DNA of 64,000 bases from an uncultured Clostridia bacterium (GTDB lineage: Bacteria; Bacillota; Clostridia; Christensenellales; CAG-138). Made by a program: the position numbers and the translations under genes. The stretch covers positions 10,890 to 74,889 of the forward strand of contig CAKTYT010000005.1 in NCBI GenBank assembly GCA_934633695.1. Reading direction: 5' to 3'. Positions 14,474-22,925 of this stretch are shown here, in pieces. Within the stretch, counting starts at the first letter, position 1. The number at the start of each line of letters is the position of its first letter. Under the pieces are notes generated by a model. It made no database searches and was not told the DNA's origin. It saw only the letters and a list, made by a program, of their open reading frames with translations.

Positions 14474-15976
14474 TTATAGATTGTAGATTTTAGTGAACTT
14501 GCTGACAAGATAATTAACGTAATACTCTGGGTCGAAGTGCTTTCCGCAGCAGTTTTGAAGCAGTTCATCAGGCTTAAGCAGGCGTCCGTACTTGTAAATT
14601 TTTTCCGTGAGCCATGCAGTAATTTCACTGATTCTGTTTTCGCTGACGAGCTTATCAATATCAAGCTCATCTTTCATACTGTCAAGCATTTGTGCCCCAT
14701 ATGCAGAGCCGAGTGAATAGCTTGGGAAGTAGCCGAACGTGCCGCCGCTCCAGTGTGAATCCTGTAAAACACCGCAGCTGTCATTCGGAACGTCAATGCC
14801 GAGATACTCCTTGTAGAGCCTGTTCCATTCGGCAGGAAGTTCCTTTGTCGAAAGAGTGCCGTTGATAAGCCGCTTTTCAACCTCATAGCGAACGAGAATG
14901 TGAAGCGAGTATGTCAGTTCATCCGCTTCAGTTCTGATGAGAGATGGCTCAGCCTTGTTTACTGCAAGATAAAAATCGTGTGGTCCGATGCCTTCAAGCT
15001 GCTCCGGGAAAAGCTCCTTGAGTTTCGGGAAAATAAGCTCGATAAAGGCCTCGCTCCTGCCGATAATGTTTTCAAAGAACCTTGACTGTGATTCATGCAT
15101 TCCCATTGATGCACCGCCAGCAAGTGGTGATCCTATAAGGTCATCGCCCGTATTCAGCTCATAAAGAGCATGTCCGCCTTCATGAATGACCGAGTACATG
15201 CTGCTTGCAACCATATCTTCGTAATAATGTGTTGTAATACGAACGTCATGCTTGTTAAAATTCGTTGTGAACGGATGCTCCGTTTCACCTATTGCACAAT
15301 CGTCACGATTAATTCCCATGACTTCCATCAGGTAATCTGAAAGTTCTCTTTGCTTTTCGACTGGGTATTTTTTTTCAAGGAATGCAGTATTGATCACATT
15401 GCCCTTTTCTGTTACCTTCTTAATGAGCGGAATCAGCTTTTCTTTTATCAATTCAAAGTATTCGGTGAGCATCGCCATGCTTGCACCCGGTTCAAACTCG
15501 TTTAGCCAGTAATCGTAAGGCTCTGCTTCAGGCTTGACGAGTGCGGCAACTCTGCGGTTGTATGCAATGATTTTTTCGAGCACGGGTTCAAAGACCGCAT
15601 AATCATTGTTCAGCTTAGCTTCGACCCATTTGCTCCTTGCTTCACTGAGTACCCCCATAAATGCAGTATATTCGTCCATTGGAATCTTTCTCAGCTGTTC
15701 AAGATCCCTTGCTGCTTCCTCTGCTTCACGTCTCGTGACAAAGTCAAGTTCGCCCTTGTTTGCGTTTAGTGTATCAATGACCTCAAAAGCTTCGTCATTG
15801 ACCGTAAGCTTATAGGTAATTTCGGACATTGTTTCCATTGTCCTTCCAAGACCAGCACTGGAATTTTTCGGTGCTGCGGTCGATGCATCATATGAAAGTA
15901 CTCCGAATGCATGATTGTATGCATCCATCATTTCATTCTTCTTTTTGAAGAGCTCTATCGCCTTTTTCAGTTCCAT
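14474..15976 (-). CDS. carboxypeptidase M32 (metallocarboxypeptidase Taq-type)
   Basis: A 500-residue zinc metallocarboxypeptidase. The HEXXH motif is seen as HEGGHALYE near residue 265 and the downstream glutamate motif as HESQSRFFENIIGRS near residue 295; both are family hallmarks. It is a cytosolic, mostly helical enzyme that removes C-terminal amino acids except proline. A GTG start is possible three codons earlier, but AAAGGTG is better placed for the ATG at 15976. It lies 50 bp downstream of dnaN. Confidence 0.93.
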   Translation of the reverse strand: MELKKAIELFKKKNEMMDAYNHAFGVLSYDASTAAPKNSSAGLGRTMETMSEITYKLTVNDEAFEVIDTLNANKGELDFVTRREAEEAARDLEQLRKIPMDEYTAFMGVLSEARSKWVEAKLNNDYAVFEPVLEKIIAYNRRVAALVKPEAEPYDYWLNEFEPGASMAMLTEYFELIKEKLIPLIKKVTEKGNVINTAFLEKKYPVEKQRELSDYLMEVMGINRDDCAIGETEHPFTTNFNKHDVRITTHYYEDMVASSMYSVIHEGGHALYELNTGDDLIGSPLAGGASMGMHESQSRFFENIIGRSEAFIELIFPKLKELFPEQLEGIGPHDFYLAVNKAEPSLIRTEADELTYSLHILVRYEVEKRLINGTLSTKELPAEWNRLYKEYLGIDVPNDSCGVLQDSHWSGGTFGYFPSYSLGSAYGAQMLDSMKDELDIDKLVSENRISEITAWLTEKIYKYGRLLKPDELLQNCCGKHFDPEYYVNYLVSKFTKIYNL

Positions 15977-16026
15977 TTTTGTCACCTTTCTTGAAAAATT
16001 TTTTCGTTTCCCGTGAATTATTTACA

Positions 16027-17133
16027 TCAGTTGCCGTTAAACAACCTTACAGGAAGAACCATGTAGTAAAAAGCATCACCTTCTACCGGAGTAATAACGC
16101 AGGGCATGACTGAATTGTTCATATTGAGATATGCCTGTTCAGCATCGATGTTTTTCATGACTTCCAAAATATATTTCGCATTAAATGCTATTTCAAGCTC
16201 CTTGCCCATAGTTTGGACCTCAATTTCATCGTCAATATTGCCCTTTTCGCTGTTTGCAGTGATGGAAAGAATACCTTCTGTAAATGAAAGCTTTATTAGG
16301 TTGGATTTTGATTCCCTTGCCATGAGTGACGCTCTTTCGACACTCTCGCGAAGTTCAACGCAGTTAATAAGCACCTTCGTTGAGAATGACTTGGGCAGAA
16401 TTCCCCTGTAGTTAACGTACTCACCGTCAAGCAGTCTTGAAATAATACTGGTCTCACCAAACTTTATTTTTACATGAGTGGATGAGAACATGAGCCTGAT
16501 CCTGTCGTCATCATTGGGGAGAATTGATGAAATTTCATTAATTGCACGTGTCGGAATGATAACGGATTTTTCACCCGTACAGTTTTCGACTTTTTCATTT
16601 CTCATGGCAAGTCTGAACCCGTCGAGTGCGACCATCACGAGCTGATCTTCAGAAAACTTAAGGCATACACCATTGAGTATCGGCTTTGTATCATCAACCG
16701 AGACTGAAAACGCTGTCTGCCTTATCATGTTTTTGAGTATGCTCTTACTTATTTCAGCAGAAAATTCGTCATTGACCTTGACCATCTCCGGATAATCATC
16801 GGCGGGGTTGATCTGGAGAGATGTTTTTACTCTGCCTGAGCTGATTTTCACAGAGTTTCCGTCTCCCGAAAATTCAACAGTTTCACCGTTAAATCTCTTT
16901 ATGAGGTCCGCACAGAGTCTTCCAGGAATAACCGCACTCCCTTCTTCGATAACCATTGCTGGAATTTCCGTTTCGATTTGGAGCGAAAGATCTGAGCACT
17001 TCATAAACAAAGTATTGTTAAAAGCATAGAAATAAATCCCCTCAAGAATGCTGAGACTGCTGTGAGCAGGCATTGCCCTTGTGACAACGCTGACGGCTTC
17101 ATTTAATTCCTTCGTTGAGACTGAGAATTGCAT
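16027..17133 (-). CDS. dnaN: DNA polymerase III subunit beta (sliding clamp)
   Basis: A 368-residue beta clamp of normal length, with three topologically similar domains. The N-terminus MQFSVSTKELNEAVSVVTRA, the segment NPADDYPEM near residue 113, and the C-terminal MPCVITPVEGDAFYYMVLPV with the final MVLPVRL strand are diagnostic. It forms the dimeric ring that tethers polymerase to DNA. The GGGAGGAT ribosome binding site is strong. Unlike the usual dnaA-dnaN order, no dnaA lies upstream; instead there is the DnaA-box-rich proposed origin. Confidence 0.97.
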   Translation of the reverse strand: MQFSVSTKELNEAVSVVTRAMPAHSSLSILEGIYFYAFNNTLFMKCSDLSLQIETEIPAMVIEEGSAVIPGRLCADLIKRFNGETVEFSGDGNSVKISSGRVKTSLQINPADDYPEMVKVNDEFSAEISKSILKNMIRQTAFSVSVDDTKPILNGVCLKFSEDQLVMVALDGFRLAMRNEKVENCTGEKSVIIPTRAINEISSILPNDDDRIRLMFSSTHVKIKFGETSIISRLLDGEYVNYRGILPKSFSTKVLINCVELRESVERASLMARESKSNLIKLSFTEGILSITANSEKGNIDDEIEVQTMGKELEIAFNAKYILEVMKNIDAEQAYLNMNNSVMPCVITPVEGDAFYYMVLPVRLFNGN

Positions 17134-17154
17134 TTTTATCCTCCCGTTGTTATT

Positions 17155-17420
17155 TTATAGTACCGCAGCAGTAGTATTAGGGGGTGCGGATAGCGTGGAA
17201 AACCCTATTTTATGCGGCGGCGATTGGATTTTTTGTGTTGATATCCCTGTGGAAATAACACGGAAAAAGAGATTGTTTATCCACATTGTTCCACTTATCC
17301 CCGAAATCCTCAATATATCAAAATCTTTCCATGAGGATAACGTGGATAAGTGGGATAATATCCTTCGTCGAAATTTTTTTATCCGTGCGAAAGCGGAAGT
17401 TATCCTCGTTTATCCGTAGA
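17155..17420. other. probable replication origin (oriC): DnaA-box cluster between dnaN and tilS
   Basis: This gene-free stretch holds one perfect DnaA box, TTATCCACA (17277-17285, + strand), and many near matches. On the + strand these include TTATCCCCG (17295), TTATCCGTG (17379), TTATCCTCG (17400) and TTATCCGTA (17410). On the - strand they include TTTTCCACG (17194-17202), ATTTCCACA (17249-17257), TTATCCTCA (17332-17340), TTATCCACG (17341-17349) and TTATCCCAC (17350-17358). Gene orientation flips here from leftward to rightward, dnaN and parABS are close, and a trinucleotide run near 17166-17180 resembles DnaA-trios. Together this supports oriC, though dnaA is elsewhere. Cumulative GC skew would be decisive. 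Confidence 0.78.
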
Positions 17421-17473
17421 GTGGACTGCAATCATCTTCCACTGTAAATTATAGAGTAAATTGCAAGGGAAGG

Positions 17474-17496
17474 CAAGCCCGGATTGCTTGTTTTTT
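17474..17496 (+). terminator. weak terminator-like hairpin between oriC and tilS
   Basis: CAAGC (17474-17478) pairs with GCTTG (17486-17490), and TTTTTT follows. The stem is short. If real it would insulate tilS from rightward transcription out of the origin region. No gene is seen before it. Confidence 0.3.
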
Positions 17497-17529
17497 GCTG
17501 TTGTAGTCAATTGGGAGGTTGAATTTCTG

Positions 17530-17558
17530 TTGCTTTTTTTAAACCAATCATTTATAAT
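17530..17558 (+). promoter_or_regulatory. sigma-A promoter of tilS
   Basis: TTGCTT (17530-17535), a 17-bp spacer and a perfect TATAAT (17553-17558) lie about 23 bp before the TTG start at 17581. Confidence 0.7.
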
Positions 17559-17580
17559 GCAACATGAAGAGGTGTTTTAA

Positions 17581-18999
17581 TTGGACATGCTTGAGATTGT
17601 AGAAAAGACGATAACGGCACATGACCTGATCCGCTCGGGAGACAGAGTTTTAGTTGCTTTGAGCGGCGGGGCCGATTCGATTTTTTTGGCGGAGGTACTG
17701 CTCTCACTCGCACCGAAATTGGGATTTTGTATTACTGCCGCCCATTATAATCACAGTATCCGCGGTGAGAATGCCGATAGGGATGAAGCCTTTGTCTGTC
17801 AATTTTGCAGTCAGCGGAGAATACCGTTTTTTACGGAAAAAGGAGATGTGCCCTATTTCGCAAGGAAAAACGGCTTGTCTTTTGAGACAGCAGCAAGGCT
17901 CAAAAGATATGAGTTTCTAAGACGCACGCTGAAGGAGACCGGCTGTAGAGTCATTGCAACTGCACACCATTTGGATGACAATGCGGAAAGCATTCTTCTT
18001 CATCTGTTTCGCGGCAGCGGTTCCCGCGGTTTATGCGGCATGGGGTACGTGTCGGGAGACGTCATTCACCCTTTGCTGGATGTGCGGCGGAGTGATATTG
18101 AGTCTTTTCTTGAGGTGAACAAGATCGACTTTGTGACGGATGAAACAAATTTTGAAGATGAATGCACGAGGAATGCACTGAGACTCAGAATCATTCCGGA
18201 TTTGGAGAAAAACATAAACCCGGCCGTGAAGCAGGCTATCGTCAGGTGCGGCAGAACTATCGGCGAGGATGAGGAGTTTTTGATGCATACGGCGTCAAAG
18301 GAGTTTGCGGAGATCGCAGAAAAGAAAATGCCAGATTGTACTCTCATCAAAAAATTACAGCTCGATTCCATGCCGAACCCAATCAAGAAGAGAGTTATAA
18401 GACTTGCACTTGAAAGCATAGGTGTTATTTCCGACATTGAATACAAGCATATTCTCGCTGTTGCAGAGCTTGCAAGGGCAAAGTCGGGAGCAAAGATCGA
18501 TATTCCCCATGCAGATGTGTGTGTCGATTTCGAATTTCTTGCCTTTAAAAGGCGTATTGCTGGAGAAAAAAACACCGAATTTACAGAGCAAAGGCTCAAG
18601 ATCGACCGCAAACAGCTCCCGAGGGATTTTTTATCGGTCGAACGATTCTGCACAATGAACGGAGAGTTAATTTTCAGCATGTATGATATGAATGGAGAGT
18701 TTCCCGAATTCGATAAAAATACCGCTTATCTTGACATGAAAAAATTGAGATTTCCGCTTGAAGTCAGGACCAGGCAGCAGGGCGACAGGATCCGCCCGGC
18801 AAATTCGACAGGCACAAAGAAGCTCAAAGATTACTTTATTGCCAACAAAATAAGTGCAGTTCGCCGCGATAAGCTGCCGCTACTGCTTTCCGAGGGCGAA
18901 ATTGTGTTTATCCCTGGGCTTTGTACAGCGGAGAAGGCGAAAATTGACGAAAAAACAGAGCTTTGCCTCAAAGTTGAATGGAAAGGCTTTGCTGAATAA
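17581..18999 (+). CDS. tilS: tRNA(Ile)-lysidine synthetase
   Basis: A 472-residue enzyme that attaches lysine to C34 of tRNA-Ile(CAU), using ATP, so that it reads AUA codons. The PP-loop VLVALSGGADSIFLAEVLL is at about residues 23-41, followed by ITAAHYNHSIRGENADRDE and ATAHHLDDNAESILLHLFRG (N-terminal catalytic domain). The C-terminal TilS_C domain has QGDRIRP and KKLKDYF near residue 400. GAGGTG favours the TTG at 17581; an ATG two codons on is an alternative. It is followed by hpt, the same tilS-hpt order that Bacillus has near its origin. Confidence 0.95.
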   Translation: MDMLEIVEKTITAHDLIRSGDRVLVALSGGADSIFLAEVLLSLAPKLGFCITAAHYNHSIRGENADRDEAFVCQFCSQRRIPFFTEKGDVPYFARKNGLSFETAARLKRYEFLRRTLKETGCRVIATAHHLDDNAESILLHLFRGSGSRGLCGMGYVSGDVIHPLLDVRRSDIESFLEVNKIDFVTDETNFEDECTRNALRLRIIPDLEKNINPAVKQAIVRCGRTIGEDEEFLMHTASKEFAEIAEKKMPDCTLIKKLQLDSMPNPIKKRVIRLALESIGVISDIEYKHILAVAELARAKSGAKIDIPHADVCVDFEFLAFKRRIAGEKNTEFTEQRLKIDRKQLPRDFLSVERFCTMNGELIFSMYDMNGEFPEFDKNTAYLDMKKLRFPLEVRTRQQGDRIRPANSTGTKKLKDYFIANKISAVRRDKLPLLLSEGEIVFIPGLCTAEKAKIDEKTELCLKVEWKGFAE

Positions 19000-19027
19000 A
19001 ACAACGAAAAGAGAGAAAGGGTTTATT

Positions 19028-19585
19028 ATGATTAAAAAAACGGGACTTGAAAACGATATTGCGTACAAATTGATAAAGAAAGAAACCATTCAGAAGCGAG
19101 TCAGCGAACTTGCAAAGACCTTGTCGGATGACTATAAGGGCAAAAATCCCATTTTTGTCTGCGTTCTTCGTGGTTCCGTTCACTTCTTCAGTGATTTGAC
19201 AAGGCAGTTTTCGGACTATTGCGAGCTGGATTTTCTTGCTGTCTCAAGTTATGGAAATTCAATGAAAAATTCCGGCAGTGTCCGCATAAAAAAAGATATG
19301 GATATGAGCATAACGAATCGACACGTTATCATTGTTGAGGACATTATGGATTCCGGTCTTACTCTGAACAGTCTGACGGCTCTTCTGAGTGAACGCAAGC
19401 CTGCTTCACTCAAGGTCGTTTCGCTTCTTGACAAACCGGAACGCAGAGAGTGTGCAATTACCCCCGATTACGTCGGATTCGTGGTCCCGAATGAATTTGT
19501 CGTCGGCTATGGGCTTGACTATGCGGGGATTTACCGTAATCTACCGTACATCGGTGTACTCAAAAAAGAAGTTTACGAAGGCTGA
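19028..19585 (+). CDS. hpt: hypoxanthine phosphoribosyltransferase
   Basis: A 185-residue purine salvage enzyme that makes IMP and GMP from hypoxanthine or guanine and PRPP. The PRPP-binding motif VIIVEDIMDSGLTLNSLTAL is near residue 100, and LRGSVHFFSDLTRQ (Arg-Gly loop) near 45. The C-terminal half has PDYVGFVVPNEFVVGYGLDY. The frame is open much further upstream, but the ATG at 19028 with AGAAAGGG matches the normal N-terminus. It starts 28 bp after tilS and is likely in one operon with it. Confidence 0.95.
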   Translation: MIKKTGLENDIAYKLIKKETIQKRVSELAKTLSDDYKGKNPIFVCVLRGSVHFFSDLTRQFSDYCELDFLAVSSYGNSMKNSGSVRIKKDMDMSITNRHVIIVEDIMDSGLTLNSLTALLSERKPASLKVVSLLDKPERRECAITPDYVGFVVPNEFVVGYGLDYAGIYRNLPYIGVLKKEVYEG

Positions 19586-19662
19586 TAGCCCAGTTAATAA
19601 AAAATTGATTTTCTTGTGCTAAACTCGCGTCAGCTGAGTAAAAGCAGAATCAGGGAGGTAAA

Positions 19663-20676
19663 ATGGCTGTTCTTCTTACCGGCGGTGCCGGATACATTGG
19701 TTCGCATACCGCAGTCGAGCTTATGAACTGCGGTTACGACGTCGTTATTGCTGACGACCTTTCAAACAGCTGCGAGGAGGTCGTGTCGAGAATTGAAGAA
19801 TTGGGTGGAGGCAAAGTAAAGTTTTATAAGATCGATGTTTGCCTGAAGCCCGATCTTGAAAGAGTGTTTGAAGAAAATAAAATTGACTCCGTTATTCACT
19901 TTGCAGGCAAAAAAGCTGTCGGTGAATCCGTCGCAATGCCCGTTGAGTATTACAGAAACAATCTGTACGCAACTATAAATCTGCTTGAAGTCATGAAGAA
20001 TCATAATACTGATAAGATTGTTTTCAGCTCCTCAGCGACTGTTTACGGTTCGCCAAAGTCAGTTCCCGTTGATGAAACGGCGGATACATGGTGTACAAAC
20101 CCCTACGGTTGGACAAAGTATATGAGCGAGCAGATAATGCGTGATGCGTGTGCTGCCGATAAGGATCTCAGCTGTATGCTCCTGCGGTATTTTAACCCTA
20201 TCGGTGCCCACAGCAGCGGCAGGATCGGCGAAGACCCGAGGGGTATTCCTAATAATCTCATGCCGTACATCTCTCAGGTAGCTGTCGGAAGGCGAGAAAG
20301 GCTCTCCGTCTACGGAAATGACTATAACACTCCCGACGGAACGGGCGTGCGTGATTACATCCACGTTGTTGATCTTGCGAAGGGTCACATTGCCGCACTT
20401 AAGTATGCACAGGATCACAAGGGCTGCACCGTTGTCAATTTGGGTACGGGCAAAGGCTACAGCGTTCTTGATATTGTGAAGGCTTTTGAACGGGCAAACG
20501 GGATAAAAATTCCGTTCGTCATAACTGAGAGACGGCCCGGAGATGTTGAGACCTTGTATGCAAATCCTGCCCGTGCACAAGAGCTTCTCGGCTGGAAGGC
20601 GGAGCTTGATATTGAAGATATGTGCAGGGATACATGGAATTGGCAGAAAAATAATCCCAACGGGTACAGGGGCTGA
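19663..20676 (+). CDS. galE: UDP-glucose 4-epimerase
   Basis: A 337-residue extended short-chain dehydrogenase. The NAD-binding GGAGYIGSHTAVEL is at residues 6-19, the catalytic Tyr-Lys pair is in YGWTKYMSEQ near residue 148, and SSSATVYG carries the serine near 123. The C-terminal YRPGDVETLYANP-type segment (RRPGDVETLYANPARAQELL) is present. It interconverts UDP-glucose and UDP-galactose for surface glycans. The ribosome binding site is GGGAGG. It is followed 18 bp later by a LytR-CpsA-Psr gene, consistent with a wall-polymer context. Confidence 0.95.
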   Translation: MAVLLTGGAGYIGSHTAVELMNCGYDVVIADDLSNSCEEVVSRIEELGGGKVKFYKIDVCLKPDLERVFEENKIDSVIHFAGKKAVGESVAMPVEYYRNNLYATINLLEVMKNHNTDKIVFSSSATVYGSPKSVPVDETADTWCTNPYGWTKYMSEQIMRDACAADKDLSCMLLRYFNPIGAHSSGRIGEDPRGIPNNLMPYISQVAVGRRERLSVYGNDYNTPDGTGVRDYIHVVDLAKGHIAALKYAQDHKGCTVVNLGTGKGYSVLDIVKAFERANGIKIPFVITERRPGDVETLYANPARAQELLGWKAELDIEDMCRDTWNWQKNNPNGYRG

Positions 20677-20694
20677 TAGCACGCAGGAGGCTGT

Positions 20695-21747
20695 ATGGAC
20701 GAGAAAAAAAAGAAAAAGAGCAAAGCATTGCCGATAATTCTGGCAGCTATCGTGGTACTTCTCTTTGGTTTTTGCCTGTTTGTTTATATCAAACTCGGCG
20801 GAATGAGTAAAAATGCCGTTGTGACAGTGCCCAAACCTACCGGCGGAGTGGAGATCATTCAGCCGAAAGAGACGCTCGTCCCCGTTGCAAATCCCGATGA
20901 TCTTGATTTGTCTGATGATTTTGAACCCGATATCGACCCGGATCAAATCAGCGATGACCCGATTTTTCACCTTGACGCAAAAGATAAGGATGTCGTGAAT
21001 ATCCTCTTCGTTGGCAATGATGCACTCGATGCCGTTGATCACGGAAGAACCGACAGTATGATCCTTATTTCGTACAACAAGCGGACGCGTGAAGCGAAGA
21101 TGCTGTCATTTTTGAGAGATACGTGGATCTATATCCCAGGAAGGTCGACGTGGAACAGGCTCAATACGGCATTCAGGTTTGGCGGGGTAGGACTGATGAT
21201 CAACACCATAAACACTAATTTTGACCTCGATATTCAGTACTATATGCGTGTTGATTTCAATTCACTGGTGGAGATAACGGATAGACTTGGCGGGATCGAC
21301 CTCGAACTGTCAGAAACTGAGATAGAATATATAAATAATGGGAATGAAGAAAAATTGCCCGTTAAGGCAGGCTGGCATCACCTGAATGGCAGGCAGACTC
21401 TCACTCATGCAAGGAACCGACGAATCGGCAATGGCGACTGGTCGAGAACGGAGCGTCAACGCAATATAATGTTTGCATTTCTTCGCAGGGCAAAGCAGGA
21501 AAAGAATGTCGTTGCCCTGTCGTCCCTTGTCTATGACCTCATCGATAAAGTCGAAACAAATCTGACCCCGAGCCAGTTGGTTTCGCTTGCGGTCGATGTC
21601 GTGTTTGGCGGTGAAATTGATATAAAGAACAGACCTGTTCCCTTTGAAGGAACATGGGAGTATGCATGGGAAGGAAAGATGGCTGTCATTCATATCGATA
21701 TAGAACGCAATGCACAGCTCATCAACAATTATATTTACGGAGAATAA
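20695..21747 (+). CDS. LytR-CpsA-Psr (LCP) family wall polymer ligase
   Basis: A 350-residue membrane-anchored enzyme that transfers undecaprenyl-linked polymers such as teichoic acid or capsule to peptidoglycan. A lysine-rich N-terminus is followed by one helix (residues about 12-33) and then an acidic linker. The LCP domain starts near residue 100 with VNILFVGNDALDAVDHGRTD and contains SMILISYNKRTREAKMLSFL, RDTWIYIPG, RLNTAFRFGG and DRLGGIDLELS. Its conserved Asp/Arg residues (GRTDS, SFLRD) are present, and ALTHARNRR is seen as TLTHARNRR. The ribosome binding site is AGGAGG. Confidence 0.92.
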   Translation: MDEKKKKKSKALPIILAAIVVLLFGFCLFVYIKLGGMSKNAVVTVPKPTGGVEIIQPKETLVPVANPDDLDLSDDFEPDIDPDQISDDPIFHLDAKDKDVVNILFVGNDALDAVDHGRTDSMILISYNKRTREAKMLSFLRDTWIYIPGRSTWNRLNTAFRFGGVGLMINTINTNFDLDIQYYMRVDFNSLVEITDRLGGIDLELSETEIEYINNGNEEKLPVKAGWHHLNGRQTLTHARNRRIGNGDWSRTERQRNIMFAFLRRAKQEKNVVALSSLVYDLIDKVETNLTPSQLVSLAVDVVFGGEIDIKNRPVPFEGTWEYAWEGKMAVIHIDIERNAQLINNYIYGE

Positions 21748-21820
21748 ACAAGTGGGTACGTCCCATTGTCCGCATCCGTGGGGGAAAATTTTATGAAAGG
21801 ACTGGAAAATCTTTGTAACC

Positions 21821-22765
21821 ATGAGCAAACCGGTAGGTGACAACAGAAATACGGAACACATAAGGGCATTGCTTGTTTTTAATCCGTTTGCAGGTGAAAA
21901 CAAATCGATGCGTATCCTTCCACAAGTTATAAAGAACATGACGGACAACGGCTATGCCTGCATGACGTTTACAACAACGGGAGTCGGTGCGGCAACGGAT
22001 ATCGTCGCCCGATACGGCGAAAAATGCAGCATGGTCGTCTGCTCCGGCGGGGATGGAACCGCAAATGAGATCATTCGCGGACTAATGACCATTGAGGCTG
22101 AAAAAAGGCCGGTATTCGGTTATATTCCGTCGGGCAGTACGAACGATTTTGCAAATGCACTCGGCATACCGAAGCTCGTTGACCAGGCTGTTGACAATCT
22201 CGTTTCGGGACAGATAGTTCCCGTTGATGTCGGGCTATTCAACGATCGCTACTATGCCTACGTCGCTGCATTCGGTGCATTTACTGATATTGCTTATACG
22301 ACTTCTCAGGATGCGAAAAATATATGGGGTCCGCTTGCCTATGTTGTAAGCGGCCTTGGGAAGCTCAAGGATATCCACCCCGTGCGTGCAAGATTCACTA
22401 TAAACGGAGAGGAAATAGTTGACGACTTCATTTTCTGTTCGATAAGCAATTCGAGAATTATCGGAGGCGTCATAAGACTGAAACCTGCATGGGTAGATTT
22501 GAATGACGGAAAGTTCGAAATTATTCTCATAAAATACCCTGCCAATGCAATTGAAACGGGGAAGATTGTCAACGCCATTTCATCGGGCGAAATGAGGAGC
22601 TGCGAGCTTATTCGGATGTTTTCAGCGGACGAAGTCAGGGTTGAAGCCCTCGGAAAGGATCCGATTTCGTGGTCGCTCGATGGGGAATCGGAAAAGGATG
22701 TGCGTGTTGCAACGATACGCAATGTTAAGTCAGGTATCCGTGCGATAGTTCCAAAAGCAAAATAG
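21821..22765 (+). CDS. diacylglycerol kinase family lipid kinase (YegS/DgkB-like), second copy
   Basis: A 314-residue lipid kinase. LLVFNPFAGENKSMRILPQV opens the catalytic fold, VCSGGDGTANEIIRGL (GGDGT) is near residue 70, and YIPSGSTNDFANALG near 100. The ending SWSLDGESEKD corresponds to the family's DGE motif. The substrate is probably diacylglycerol or a related lipid. It shares architecture with the gene at 12869, so two paralogs flank the origin. The chosen ATG lacks a close ribosome binding site (AAAGGA is 19 bp away), so the start is uncertain. Confidence 0.86.
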   Translation: MSKPVGDNRNTEHIRALLVFNPFAGENKSMRILPQVIKNMTDNGYACMTFTTTGVGAATDIVARYGEKCSMVVCSGGDGTANEIIRGLMTIEAEKRPVFGYIPSGSTNDFANALGIPKLVDQAVDNLVSGQIVPVDVGLFNDRYYAYVAAFGAFTDIAYTTSQDAKNIWGPLAYVVSGLGKLKDIHPVRARFTINGEEIVDDFIFCSISNSRIIGGVIRLKPAWVDLNDGKFEIILIKYPANAIETGKIVNAISSGEMRSCELIRMFSADEVRVEALGKDPISWSLDGESEKDVRVATIRNVKSGIRAIVPKAK

Positions 22766-22780
22766 TTCAATAAAGCATAC

Positions 22781-22812
22781 GAGCCGCCGGGAGCATGCCG
22801 GCGGCTCTTGTT
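22781..22812 (+). terminator. terminator after the second lipid kinase gene
   Basis: GAGCCGCCGG (22781-22790) pairs perfectly with CCGGCGGCTC (22798-22807) around a 7-nt loop, followed by TTGTTAT. The stem is very stable but the T-run is weak. Confidence 0.8.
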
Positions 22813-22858
22813 ATACTCATTACAAGAAATTTCAGGCGGATTATATGTGCTTTTGAGG

Positions 22859-22887
22859 TTGCTTTTTCGGACAAATTCTGCTAAAAT
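22859..22887 (+). promoter_or_regulatory. promoter of the MATE transporter gene
   Basis: TTGCTT (22859-22864), a 17-bp spacer and TAAAAT (22882-22887) lie 38 bp before the ATG at 22926. Confidence 0.55.
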
Positions 22888-22925
22888 ATTGAGATTGTGC
22901 GAATATATGGAGGAATGATTTTCGA

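Noticed and set aside
20059..21042. Leftward 327-codon ORF opposite galE and the LCP gene
   Set aside because: It is antisense to two confidently identified genes and its Cys/Ile/His-rich composition is typical of a shadow frame.
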